This document shows, one piece after another, positions 44,783 to 55,739 of a stretch of 64,000 nucleotides of DNA. The notes under the pieces are model-generated. The model had not been told where the DNA came from. It was given only the letters and a program-made list of their open reading frames with translations, and did no database searches. The stretch covers positions 496,001-560,000 of the forward strand of contig JAHDVF020000868.1 in the NCBI GenBank assembly GCA_022606425.2, in the 5' to 3' direction. Made by a program: the position numbers and the translations under genes. The stretch's first letter is position 1. Every line of letters starts with the position of its first letter. Source of the DNA: Lepidostoma basale. Lineage: Eukaryota; Arthropoda; Insecta; Trichoptera; Lepidostomatidae.

Positions 44783-44930
44783 GTGATCTGGTAGTTGCCA
44801 TTTTATTGTTAATTCTTCACCAGACCAAAGACATTGACAATCACACTGCAATCGCCGGGAATCGAACCCAGAATCTTCTATGTGGCAGTCAAAGCACTTA
44901 CCAACCGGCCACGAAGGTCGTCATTTAAAA
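44783..44930 (-). mobile_element. tRNA-derived SINE fragment (first head)
   Basis: The minus strand shows CGACCTTCGTGGCCGGTTGG (A-box region), TTTGACTGCCACATAG, B box GGTTCGATTCC, and GTGTGATTGTCAATGTC, as in the head at 19360-19452. Confidence 0.65.
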
Positions 44931-44984
44931 ATAATATGTATTAAAAAAATCTTCTATCTCATATCTGGGTTACATATTATGCGG

Positions 44985-45187
44985 AGACAGATATGAAATT
45001 CTCTAACTTATGATAATTGGCAACACTGAAGGACGTACTGGTTCTGGTCGAAGGCAAAGGTCTTGGCTGCGCAATATTAGATACTGAACTGGAATAAGGA
45101 GCGTGAAGGAGTTATACGGACGGACTCGTATTCCCAGACGGCGCAAGGCGGAAAAGCATTTGCAGAACTGATGACTGATGACCAACA
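44985..45187 (+). mobile_element. RTE-like LINE, C-terminal fragment
   Basis: The plus strand reads EGRTGSGRRQRSWLRNIRY, stop, TGIRSVKELYGRT. This is the same end as the family at 49735-50175 (GVGRRQMSWLRNFKEWTGIT). Confidence 0.6.
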
Positions 45188-45705
45188 TCGGGGAGTCCTG
45201 ATATGGTACAAGAAGTCCGTGGCTTTATCCCACTGCATTCCTCTTGGGCATGCTGGGGACCAATAGTTTACAGATAAGAAGGGATGGGTGCACACACCCA
45301 TTTCATCAGACTTATCAGCGGATTCTTTGAAAACTCCGTTATCTTGGAGGCTATCCATCTTTATGTTCCAGATGGTTATCTTCGACAGCGTCAGCACAGA
45401 CTGTTTTATCTCCCAGCATGCATAACCAACCTGCCTCTGCTGATGCCGGTGGGGAGAGCAATCAAACTGCTGAACATGATCGCTTCAGAGATCGACGTCT
45501 TTCATATTCGTGAAAGTACGTTCAGAAGACAAATACTCTTGACTTTGGAGAGTATCTTGTATTCCTTATGTCGAACCATCTCTCATGCGATCCTGGTATT
45601 ATATATTTATAATATTTTACCTGTTCTCAATAGATGTCTTAAACTATAAAAAATGTTTGTAATATCTTTTGATAAAATAAACTGATTTGATTTGATTTGA
45701 TTTGA
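45188..45705 (+). mobile_element. LINE family G, 3' fragment
   Basis: Encodes THFIRLISGFFENSVILEAI, LRQRQHRLFYLPACITNLPL and IDVFHIRESTFRR. The tail is (TTTGA)4 at 45683-45705, followed by a GAA run. Confidence 0.8.
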
Positions 45706-46204
45706 AGAAGAAGAAGAATCTATCTCACTTCTCTTTTAAATGCGGTTCAAAGAAGCCATTATTGTGTCGCCTTAATGCTTTTTTGTAGTATTTGTAAAAT
45801 GCGGATTATGTTTGTTTTTATATGCGTAATTTACCATCATTGACGTAGAAACATAAAGTAATGAAAAAAATAATTATGTAAACGAGAAAAAAACATGTTT
45901 TTTAAAAGTGAATCTCATAATTTCCGCGAAATACCCACACATTGTTGGTTGTTTTTCCGCATCCCAGAATTGTATGTTTTCCGCAAATGGAAATATTTAC
46001 TGGAGGACGGAATGCGACTACCGATTACGACAACATTTGATGATGTTTCCGTTCATATAACATCAGGTGTACATAATTGCATTTTTACGTATAGAAATCG
46101 TTTTTGTGAAGTCACATTTTTGTCGCACTCAATTACAAATAAATCACAAATAAATGGCGCACTCAAAATTATTACTGCAAATAGAAATATATCCACAGAA
46201 GCAA

Positions 46205-46680
46205 AGTTCTAGTGCCAACCCTCATGTATGGAAGTGAAGCTTGGAGCTGGCAAAAGAAGGATGAAAGCAGGATAAACGCCGTAGAAATGAGATCACTAAG
46301 AAGAATGTGCGGGAAAACGTACCGAACGATGAAATAAGAAAGAAATGTAAGGCAGATGACTGCATCATGGATAAAATTAAAAAAGGATCCCTGAGATGGT
46401 TTGGACATATGGAACGAATGCATGAGAGTAGAATGGTTAAAAAGTTGTACACAAGCAGCGTGAATGGAAAAAGAAGCCGAGGACGACCGAGGAAAACATG
46501 GCATGACCATATTAATCAATTTCTAAAAGGCGGCCACATTCAAAGTCGTAATAATCGACGTGCGTGCATGGTACGATGTTTGAATGTAGAGAAAGCCCGA
46601 GAGGTATGCCAGGACAGAGCATTGTGGGTATCCATCCTCTCTGCCTATCCCTCCGGAAAAATGGCGTGATGGTTAGTTTT
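46205..46680 (+). pseudogene. LINE family A, long 3' fragment
   Basis: VLVPTLMYGSEAWSWQKKDE, INAVEMRSLRRMCGK, then after a frame change DDCIMDKIKKGSLRWFGHME, RSRGRPRKTWHDHINQFLK and RRACMVRCLNVEKAREVCQD to YPSGKMA-stop. This is the best-preserved C-terminal half of the family in the window. It ends GGCGTGATGGTTAG. Confidence 0.8.
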
Positions 46681-47353
46681 ATTCACATTTTTGTCAATTT
46701 ACCTTACACTTTTTTTTAAATCCAAGAACAAAGGATATAATTTTATGTGTACATTTTAGTAATCCACCGTATTACTTTGTCTTATCTTGCGATATGTTCA
46801 GACAGCATATCTTTTTCATGTTTCGTACCCAAATTACGAGCAAAACCCCACATTTGTTTTTTTTTCTTCCTTTTTGATTATTTTCTAACCGTACGCGAAT
46901 GTCAGATGCAGCGAATATTATTTAGATTCAAAACACGTCTTAATGCGATCTTGAGGTGATTACATAACAAAAAAACGGAGTTTTAAATGTTAACATATTA
47001 TTATTACGAGTATTTTATTATAACATATATTGGTCTTGTGATGTCCAAGAAGGAGCCCATCTTTCTCTTATTATAGGTCTGATGTGTTGTTTTGTATATT
47101 CTGACTTTGCTTTCCACATTGTATTTATATTATAATAAAAAATATTTGTTTATCCAGTAACCCAGTAACATCCAGTAACCAGATTTTTTTATAAATACGT
47201 ATACGAGTATGTATACAAACAATAAATTTTGTCATTATTTTGATCTCTTTAGTTTTCACTATGAAAGCGTCATTAACAAAATAATAAATGGATTACTAAG
47301 ATATTTATTGTTTCTTGAACAATGGTGTAAAACTCCATATTAAATAACTAATA

Positions 47354-47543
47354 CGAATGAAAACGTCAGTTTTCTAGAAGTTTAATTATATTTTATGGGA
47401 ATTACATGTTTCGCCCTTCATAGGCATTATCAAATGTCATTTGATATTATATAACATGATGATAATAATATAGAATTGAAGGGCGAAACATGTCATTCCC
47501 ATAAAATATAATAAAACTTCTAGAAAACTGACGATTTCATACG
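47354..47543. repeat. Fold-back element, ~68-bp arms, hammerhead-like motif
   Basis: The arms 47354-47421 and 47476-47543 are near-perfect inverted repeats (CGTCAGTTTTCTAGAAGTTT...ACATGTTTCGCCCTTCA). The minus-strand reading of the left arm gives TTGATAA, TGCC, loop, GGGC, GAAA, CATGTAA, a hammerhead-like order with two core changes. Shared blocks occur at 4940, 15180 and 51240. Confidence 0.55.
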
Positions 47544-47554
47544 TATTGATTACT

Positions 47555-47765
47555 AAGATGGTTTGAACACGTGGAAAGAATGATTGAATAAGTATACGTT
47601 TATGATTGGGGTAGGAAAACGAAGAAAACATGCCATGATTACATTTTAAAATGTCCGACGCTATGTGTGGAGTCGGAAAAAACGACGTACAGTCACGGTA
47701 CGTAGTATGTATATCTGTATAAAAGAGTTTAAGGGGTCCATCCTCTATATCTTCCCATTAAGAAA
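47555..47765 (+). mobile_element. LINE family A, heavily decayed
   Basis: TTTGAACACGTGGAAAGAAT, GAAGAAAACATGCCATG and GGAGTCGGAAAAAACGACG match the family order with many changes. Confidence 0.5.
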
Positions 47766-47989
47766 CCCAGTGAATAATTGGTTTATTAGTTGGTTTAAAA
47801 AAATAAGAATTAATGCGATTTCGAATTCAATCTACGCCGCTGGTGTTGACCTTGTGGCCATAATTCTACTACTAATGGTGCTGACGTTTGTGTTATTAAT
47901 AATGAAAAAAAACCTCTCTGTATAAAGTGGAAATCTTCAAGATCAAATACATGCGATGTCATCTCAGCATCTGTAGGTACTATGGCACG

Positions 47990-48530
47990 CAAAACGAACT
48001 AACGTGTAAACATAGTACATCCTTCGATCGTTACTCTACAAAAATAATCGATTTTCTGTTTATTCTGGGTCCCCCCGATTTTGACGAATACTTTCTAGTC
48101 ACAGTGATTCCTGGGAAGTGTTACTGGAGTTTTTTCCCGTTTCCGTCTCCAGGGATTTTCTGTATGTGTTACCTTCCCTTAGCTAGTGGGACTCGGTTTT
48201 GTAGCGCCGAAGAAATGCCATACGCCTTCTCCCTCTTTGCGATGGTAAAGTCAGGGAACACATTGCCCGGGACTCGAAGATAAATAAAATTAAATGCGGC
48301 CTGGCATCCCCTTGCAATTGATATACTCGTACAATACTAAATGGAAGTCCCGGATGAACAGGAACAGGCCTAGGAAGTGGATGAGCGAGGCTGACGAAAG
48401 GGCGCCGCTACGCCCTATAACAGCCTCGGGTATATGGTGGAAAACCTTCGATGCCCGGGGCTCGCGGGATCACGGGGACCACTCTAGAACCCCATGGAGT
48501 AGAACTCACTGGAAGTCTTGATATAGTCAT
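47990..48530. other. Unclassified block with higher GC content
   Basis: Unlike its AT-rich surroundings, this contains segments such as GACGAAAGGGCGCCGCTACG and CGATGCCCGGGGCTCGCGG. Short frames exist on both strands (for example 48294-48521 plus) without recognised homology. It lies between two family A pieces and may be the body of an unrecognised element. Confidence 0.35.
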
Positions 48531-48534
48531 GCGA

Positions 48535-48735
48535 GGTGGAGTTTCACGAATGTAATAAGACATAGCAATTAATCAATTACTAAAAGGCGGCCATTTCGGA
48601 AGTAGGAACAATCGACGAGCGTGCATATCACGATGTGTGAATGTAGAAGATTCGTGATAGTAATGTCAAGTTAGAAAACTGTGACGATCCATCCTCTCTG
48701 TCTACCCCTTCGGGGAAACGGCGTGATTATTCGTA
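48535..48735 (+). mobile_element. LINE family A, decayed 3' fragment
   Basis: AATTACTAAAAGGCGGCC, ACAATCGACGAGCGTGC and CTACCCCTTCGGGGAAACGG, the family's 3' end, with stops. Confidence 0.65.
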
Positions 48736-48819
48736 TTCCGACAGGATATGTCCCACCGTGACACCTCCAGTTATTTGAGTACCGAAAAATATATCTAAAG
48801 TCATTTTTAATTATTCCTT

Positions 48820-48960
48820 CAACAAGGATGGAAAATTCTAGAAATTTATATTTTATAGGAATAACATGTTTCGTCTTGTCTGGTCATTTTCAAATGTCAT
48901 TTAATGACGTCACACACCCTCATAAAATATATTAAAACTTCTGTTCAAGTTTTCCTCAAT
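48820..48960 (-). repeat. Fold-back family fragment
   Basis: AAATTCTAGAAATTTATATT, ATAACATGTTTCGTCTTG and AATATATTAAAACTTCTGTT parallel the 47.4-kb arms with the ACATGTTTCG motif. Confidence 0.4.
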
Positions 48961-49019
48961 ATTAATTTTAAAATAAGGCATTTAAATTATTGTTTTTTTT
49001 TTAATTTAATTTTAGATAA

Positions 49020-49220
49020 ACCTAACCCGTTAACACTGGAATTCCAATAGATGATTTTTTATAAATTAAAACACTTTTAAGCTTATTTTTCTAGATATGT
49101 TTCAATGGCTTTAGACCTTCATTATAAATGGTTTTTTATCGTTCTCCCAATGATGAATGTGTAAAACCTTCGAAACATGTCAAACAAAAAGTAAAAAAAA
49201 CAGTGTTTTAATTCATGAAA
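49020..49220. repeat. Fold-back element with hammerhead-like motif
   Basis: The left half (ATTAAAACACTTTT...GATATGTTTCAATGG) is inverted in the right half (CGAAACATGTC...CAGTGTTTTAATTC). The plus strand at 49149-49181 reads ATGATGA, ATGTGTAAAACCTT, CGAAA, CATGTC, with A for the first core C. Confidence 0.45.
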
Positions 49221-49552
49221 AAAATACGTCCTTATTTTTCTCGCCGATTGAATTGTATGAATGTTTAGTGGGAGTATGAAATATATTTAAAAATGGCTCA
49301 ATACATGTTTTAAAAATACTTTTTAATTAAGTCATTAAATTATTATGGCACTATATTTAAATAGCAATTAATTTGAATTTAAGAGATATTAAAAATTATG
49401 TACCCATAAGTGTGAATCAATAATATTACCAATCACCATAAGAACACGCATATTTGACTTAATAATATTGTGAGTTCGTGGTCACAACTTTAGTACCCTT
49501 CTTCTTAATAAACATATACTATGCAAAGTATTTTAAAGAACTTTCAATAATG

Positions 49553-49592
49553 ATGACCTTCGTGGCAGAGTGACAACAGCTATGATTGCCAC
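49553..49592 (+). mobile_element. tRNA-derived SINE, 5' scrap
   Basis: ATGACCTTCGTGGCAGAGTG, then ACAGCTATGATTGCCA, the start of the first SINE head with its A box, truncated before the B box. Confidence 0.5.
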
Positions 49593-49734
49593 AGTATTTC
49601 GAAAAATCTAATAATAATTATTAGATTTTTCGGTGTGTAGCAAATTTGCTACACCATGAAAATAAGGGTTAACCATTCTTCTCTCATCCATTCGTTCCGT
49701 ATGTCCAAACCAACTAAATGATAATTTTTTGATC

Positions 49735-50175
49735 TTCTTCTTCTTTCGGTGCCGTGTCAGGTCCTCTCAACGTTGGCGATCACTGCAGCAAAAAGCATCT
49801 CGATCCTGCGCCACTTGGAACAGGTTCTGAACTCTTGTTATTCCTGTCCACTCTTTGAAGTTCCGCAGCCAGGACATCTGCCTTCTGCCAACTCCCCGAT
49901 GTCCCTCCACTTTACCCATTAATATCAATCGAAGGAGGTGGTATTTTTCTCCCCTTAGCACATGACTCAAATATGAGACCTTTCTAATTTTTACACTCGA
50001 CAACAGCTCTCTTTTGGCTCTGACTCTCTGCAGTACGTCTGCATTATTGACCCTATCGGTCCTCGCTATACGGAACATTCTGCGGTATATCCGCATCTCG
50101 AACGCTTCCAACCGGTTCATTACATTCACTTTCAGGTTTAAAATATCTCTACGCTGTGTAATATTGCCTCAGTCA
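49735..50175 (-). mobile_element. RTE-like LINE, C-terminal fragment
   Basis: The minus-strand frame (50129-49767) reads MNRLEAFEMRIYRRMFRIAR, KRELLSSVKIRKVSYLSHVL, RGEKYHLLRLILMGKVEGHR, then GRRQMSWLRNFKEWTGITRV. This end of the reverse transcriptase ORF is very common in insect RTE-type elements. No catalytic core is present. Confidence 0.8.
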
Positions 50176-50229
50176 GGTGAAACATGTCAAATTATATTAC
50201 CAAATTCAAAAGCTCTTCATAATGTTTGC

Positions 50230-50353
50230 TCCTAAGTAAAATTAAGAAAGGATCACTAACAATAAGATGATTTCGACATGTAATAAGCTACGAGTGAAGA
50301 ATTTTTTAAAATGTAATCTACAAGTAGCGTGAATGTAAAAAGAAGTCGATGAA
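50230..50353 (+). mobile_element. LINE family A copy, left half (split)
   Basis: AAGAAAGGATCACTAACAAT...CGTGAATGTAAAAAGAAGTC breaks off at 50353 and resumes at 50623. Confidence 0.6.
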
Positions 50354-50622
50354 CTAACTAACTGACTAACCATCACGCCGTCTCCCCGAAAGGGTAGGCA
50401 GAAAGAATGGACTGCCACACTTTTCTTTCCTGACATATTTCTCTCGCTTCCTCAACATTCATACATCGTGTCATGCACGCGCGTCGATTTCTCTGACTCC
50501 TCACATGGCCGACATTCAATATTTGATTTATTTGATCGTACCACGTTTTCCTCGGTCTTCCTCTATTTCTGGTTCCATTTACATCATTAACATATAATTT
50601 TTTTACCATTCTTTCTTCATTC
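50354..50622 (-). mobile_element. LINE family A, nested insertion with 11-bp target duplication
   Basis: A 269-bp minus-strand insert from its (GTTA)n tail at 50354 to a 5' truncation at 50622, encoding EERMVKKLYVNDVNGTRNRG, RPRKTWYDQINQILNVGHVR and RRACMTRCMNVEEAREICQE up to SAYPFGETA-stop. AAGTCGATGAA is present at 50343-50353 and 50623-50633. The frame is intact, so it is a young copy. Confidence 0.9.
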
Positions 50623-50815
50623 AAGTCGATGAAAACAAGACATAATCACATTAGTCAATTACAAAAAGGTGGGCAAGTTCGAAGTCGGAAAAATCTACGA
50701 GCATGTATGTCATCGTGTTTGAATATAGAGGAACGGGAGTATTTTCAAAATTAAATAGTGTGGCGGTCCATTCTCTCTGCCTACTCAGATAAAGGACAAG
50801 ATGGTAAGTTAATCA
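50623..50815 (+). mobile_element. LINE family A copy, right half (split)
   Basis: GATGAAAACAAGACATAATC, AATTACAAAAAGGTGGG and TGTGGCGGTCCATTCTCTCT complete the older copy interrupted at 50354. Confidence 0.7.
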
Positions 50816-51234
50816 ATCAAAGCTGTTTGAAAACTCGAATTTCTAAATATTTGTTATTTCGGTTAGGTTGGTATTATTTGATTTGGTAGCCATACAAAAT
50901 TGTTGCCATAATAATTGTAATTGTTCCATTTTCTTACCGAGCGTTAATTATACGCGTGTTAAATGTTTAATGACTAACGATCTACTAGGAATCTAGTGCA
51001 TTGGCCGCACGTACATAGTCAAGTTAAGCAGAATATTCATTATTTATAATTTTCATTTTTAATCTGGCTTCTTCGTAATCAATCCGATATTGTGATGTTA
51101 ATAATTGAATGATTGAAAAATTGTATAATCATCTTAATGTTATCATTTATTTATGCGTAATTATTATTTTAGTAAAAAAATATATTGATATTAAGCGATA
51201 TACAAAAATTAGCGCATATATAGATTGAATGACT

Positions 51235-51300
51235 TTTTTCTAGAAGTTTTAATATAGTTCTAAGGCATAATTTAGAAAGGCGACAAAACTTCTAGAAAAT
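51235..51300. repeat. Fold-back family fragment
   Basis: TTTTCTAGAAGTTTTAATAT and, 40 bp later, CAAAACTTCTAGAAAATA are inverted and match the arm sequence at 47371 and 47515. Confidence 0.45.
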
Positions 51301-51770
51301 ATGTTTGGAAGTGTATGGAAGTGAAGCATGGAACTGGCAAAAGAAGGATGAAAGTAGAATAAATGCGGTAAAAATGAGATCCCTAAGACGAATGTTCGGT
51401 AAATCTGTTTATATTATAGTGTCAAATGCAAGTATAAGAAGTGAATGCCGGTGCGAATGAAAATGTTTTGAACAAAATAATGAAAGGGTCGTTAAAATGG
51501 TTTGGAAACGTGGAAAGAATGAGTGAAGACAGAATGGTGAAGAAGGTATACGTAAAAAAGAGGAAGGCCGAGGAAAACGTGGCACGATCAAATCAATTAA
51601 ATATTAAATGTCGGTCACGCGAGGAGTCGGAGAAATCGACGTGCGTGCATGACAAGATGTATGAATGTAGAGGAAGTGAGAAAAGTATGTCAGGATAGAA
51701 CTGTGTGGTGGTCCATTCTTTCTGCCTACCCCTCCGGGGAGACGGCGTTATGGTTAGTTAGTTAGAAAAC
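51300..51770 (+). mobile_element. LINE family A, long 3' fragment
   Basis: GTGTATGGAAGTGAAGCATG, AGATCCCTAAGACGAATG, codons for NVLNKIMKGSLKWFGNVERM and SEDRMVKKVYV, then ending GAGACGGCGTTATGGTTAG with a (GTTA)n tail. Frameshifts are present. Confidence 0.75.
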
Positions 51771-51814
51771 AGTCGAGTACGTTCTCATTGGAATTAATTA
51801 TTTCATATGGACTT

Positions 51815-51895
51815 AGACTTGGATCTTCTGGCGTACAGAGGTTCAGCTCTTGTGGCTATTCCTCTTACGTCTGATGGAAACATTGTTGGAAAGTT
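51815..51895 (-). mobile_element. Family P 3' end
   Basis: GACTTGGATCTTCTGGCGTA, GGTTCAGCTCTTGTGGC and CCTCTTACGTCTGATGG are the inverted terminal block found at 17716-17830. Confidence 0.55.
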
Positions 51896-52335
51896 AATCT
51901 GATGTAATTTCTGCTTAATGCTTAATAAACATAAATCTCTGCTTAATGCTTAATAAACATAAATCTCCATAGATGGCGTTAGTATGTAGATTATATATAG
52001 AGTAATCTTAGAGATTAACATATATAATCAAAATCTTCATAGATGGCGCATTGAAACTGACATGTGAAATCTGGTGTAGGACTTTAACATATATACAACT
52101 TCCAAAAATTTGTCAGACATGGTCATAAGAAAGGTGGAATGGGGAATGTTGTAATTACATAAAGCGTGCGCTTAACCCAACCAATGACAGGTCATAAGTC
52201 CTGTAAACACCTTGATCAACCATATTCAGTTTCCAATTTGCATCTTCGTCTCTATTGAGATACAATTAAATCATGAATTGATAACCCGCAATGGGTGAAA
52301 TCCAGTATTCGTATACAAGTATATGTATACATTAA
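51890..52335. repeat. Dispersed repeat H, third copy
   Basis: The body matches 26470-26715 closely (GGGGAATGTTGTAATTACAT, GCGCTTAACCCAACCAATG, ATCTTCGTCTCTATTGAGAT). A 28-bp segment TGCTTAATGCTTAATAAACA...TCTC is tandemly duplicated at 51908-51963. It ends with TGAAATCCAGTATTCGTATAC, inverted relative to 26167. Confidence 0.65.
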
Positions 52336-53560
52336 AAAAAAAATTGATGTGTTCTTGGTTTATGCGGGGGCTTGATTTGTGTGGTGTGGTGTGTTTTTAA
52401 CACATATTTTGTATCAATGTTCTAGAATATTTTTTATTAAAATGTATCGAGAACTATGAACTCGTTGAAACTGCGAATATCAATATTTCTGAATAAGTCA
52501 GGTATTGTATGGCTTTCGCATTTAGTAATTATTTATTGTGACACTGCGTTCTCGAGTTCAACTTCTTTCAATATCGTTTATCTTGCAAGCCCCCGCACTC
52601 GGTGCATATCAATAGTATTTCCTTTTACGCTCGTATGTATGCACGCCGTACAGATATACATTTTTGCATTGAACCAAGGTGACTCCGAGTGGCAATTCTT
52701 TGCGTTTTCCTTATTTCAATACCATAAATAATATATCCATGCATCGTCAATTTTATATTTACACCCTGTTAACCTTCGGTGTGTATTTTTCGATTCCAAT
52801 AAAGGTATATCTAAAGAGAATACGACACATTTCATTAATATTCTCATAACTTGATTATGCTTTTAAGATTTAACTAAAATAAATTTATATGCTTTCGTGT
52901 GAAGCACTCAAAGCAGTATTTTTAACATCACTTTATTATATATTTTTTATATAAACTTGAGGTGTTAGCACTGTGAAATTCCATAATGACGATTTTTTTA
53001 ATGAATAAAACCATTTTTTCCACTTTTGACATTGAATTGAAAAGTGAGAAAAAACAGTGTTTAAATTCATAAATAATAATTCACAATTTTACATTGTTTT
53101 TTAAAACCGCCAACAAGTTTAATGTATGAATACATATTGATAATATTTGTTTTCTAGAATTTTTATTTTACAATATGACTTGGATATATTTGCCTTGCTA
53201 GGCACTGTTAGATGTGGCGAAAATCAGACGCTTAGCTGTTTATATATCCGAGCTTATGGAGCCAAATAAGGTACTTTAGGCTTAATTATAATTAAAGGCG
53301 AAAAGAAAAAACCTTAGAAACATTAAATTACTTTCTGTAAATAATTAAAATATTTCGTAACTACTTATAAATGTAATGTTTACATAGTTAAAGAATTCTA
53401 AATAATCATATTATTTGACATTTTTTGTAACATTACGACATAGGTTCGTTTCACTAGAAAGGTGCTTAAAGTATAGTGTTTATTAGGAAGAAAAAACGTG
53501 TCCAAAATTACTACTAAGCAGACATGTTTACACAGTTCATGATTTTATTTAAATGTCTTA
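52336..53560. other. AT-rich intronic stretch
   Basis: No gene. Bases 52960-53060 repeat fold-back family motifs (GTTAGCACTGTGAAATTCC, AAAAAACAGTGTTTAAATTC). A 91-codon plus frame at 52456-52731 has no recognised homology. Confidence 0.45.
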
Positions 53561-53564
53561 ACTA

Positions 53565-53740
53565 AGTAACTAACCATCAGGCTGTTTCTCCGGAGGGATA
53601 GGCAGAGGGGATGGACCGCCATATTGCTCTGTCCAGACATACCTTTCGAGCTTCCTCTATACATCGGACATAATCGTAACATACATGATCGTCGATTTTT
53701 CCGACATCAAATGTGACCGCCTTGTAAAAATAGAATCAGT
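53565..53740 (-). mobile_element. LINE family A, decayed 3' fragment
   Basis: AACTAACCATCAGGCTGTTT, GGATAGGCAGAGGGGATGG and ATGATCGTCGATTTTTCCGA are the reverse complement of the family end. Confidence 0.65.
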
Positions 53741-54494
53741 TGAAAGTTCTAATTCGTTATCGGACATACATAAAACATTTATAATAAGTGTACTTATGTG
53801 TTTATATTACATTAAAATGGGCATAGATTATCGCCTTAAATTAAATAATTCTTGGGATCATATGTATGTGTCTCGTAGTGTCTGGTGACAGAAGTTTCGG
53901 AGATCATTGCAGTTTTCACTTTCAGCATGATTGATTCTAAATAAACCATTCTAAAGATAAATGTTTATTCAATCATAGTTTTAATTAAAATACCAAGCGA
54001 GAAATGTTTAAATGAATATAAATATTTATAAGTTTTCGCTTGAGCCATTTTCATATATTAATAATTCATTCGATATTATGATGACATCCACTCTTGGTTC
54101 ATATTCAGTAACTTTTTTGTTTAAATCAATTATTGTTTTTTAAATATTTTTTTAGAGTAATTTGTTTAGTATTTTTTTTTAATCTGCTTAAATGTTTTTT
54201 TTATTGTCGCTTAAGCAATGGTGTAAATTCCATTGTTTTCTTATTTTTATATAAATTTCAGAATGTCACAAATGCTTCTATAAATAATATTGCACAATGA
54301 ATCAAGATGCATACCAGTCTTAATTTTTTAAGGAAACTTAGGTACAACCACTTAATAGATTATTGCTGCGTTAGGTAGGTACTAACCGTTATTGGATTTT
54401 TCGTTGAAGTACCTACGTAAAGTGGTCAATAATTGATATAGTATTTAATAATTGCTATAAAATTAAACTTAATAGAAAATTGATAACATTAGAT

Positions 54495-54905
54495 CAGACA
54501 ACAATAACAACAAACCACCACTCCGGGATATGCAGAAAGAATGAACCGCCATATTACTCTATCCTGATAAACCTCTCTAACATCCTCCACATTCATTCTG
54601 TGAGTCATACACGCATGTCAAATCGTAGTTATTGGAAACAATAACTTATCAATGGAAGCGAAAATGCCCTACACATTTATAAAAATGCTCACATTTACCA
54701 AACCAATCCAGTGTTCCTTCCGAATTTTGTTCATAATGCTTTCTTTCGCTCTAGATACCTTCATCAGCATTTTAAAGTCTGTCAAACATCGTTTAACCAC
54801 ACATACGTCAATGAGATCTCATCTCTGCCCCATTTATTCTGCTTTTATCCTCCTTCTGCCGGTCTATGATTCGCTTTCATACGTAAGGGGTCGGTTTCAA
54901 TGTTT
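54495..54905 (-). mobile_element. LINE family A, decayed fragment
   Basis: AATAACAACAAACCACCACTC (GTT-type tail), AAAGAATGAACCGCCATATT, CAAACCAATCCAGTGTTCC and CCTCCTTCTGCCGGTCTATG lie in the family order. Confidence 0.6.
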
Positions 54906-55739
54906 CTCCGCGTCCGATGGTCGTATTTGAGAATATAAAATAGAGAGGAAATATATTTATAAAATATTTATGGTACATTGAGTCTTCTGTTTTATGTATT
55001 GAAAATGTAGATATATCGATTTTTCGAATAATAACGATAATGTACACACGTAATTTCGAATAAATAATGACAGGTTGAAAACTCGAACACAGCGGGAGAC
55101 TGACTGTCCGTAGTGTGCGGGGGAGAATGAAACGAGGAGGGAGGAGAAGGATGATGCAACCCACACCCAATGTTGTGTAGATGTGGTGGGGTATGCTTCG
55201 TCATGCATAGGTCGCAGTACAGAACGCTTCATCATCTCGGCTTGTCGGAATAATTAACATTTCGGTTAACTGACGTCCGGATAAACGATGTTCTTCTGTA
55301 TTGTCGCATTACTGTCCAAAAAAATGCATAAGAAATGATTAATACTAATTAAAAAATATATTTAAAAAAAATTATGTATTGTAACCAAATATTGTGATTT
55401 AATGTATCCACATAGGTGATTTAAAAGTTATTTTTATACTTTCATATAAAACACTTAATTTGTGGCGTGTCAGTATTAAAAATAATAAAAACACCAGTGT
55501 AATTTGTGTTTACACCACTTTATTTGTCTGTTTTCACACCTCTTCAGGGTACCAATAAATATTTTATCTAAGGAATATTTTTTATTTGTATATTAAATGT
55601 CTTCCACAGATTTTAAAATTCAATGAGAACGTCAAGGAATTCCAACACTTTAATAAAGTTATCAATAAAACGTTCAAAGTTCAACTTTATGTAACAATAT
55701 TGCTTGTTGACAGATGTGTTAAGGATAATATCAACGGTA

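Noticed and set aside
47665..47925. 86-codon frame with a hydrophobic C-terminal segment resembling a membrane protein.
   Set aside because: It begins inside a decayed LINE A piece, shows no homology, and AT-rich DNA readily gives hydrophobic frames.
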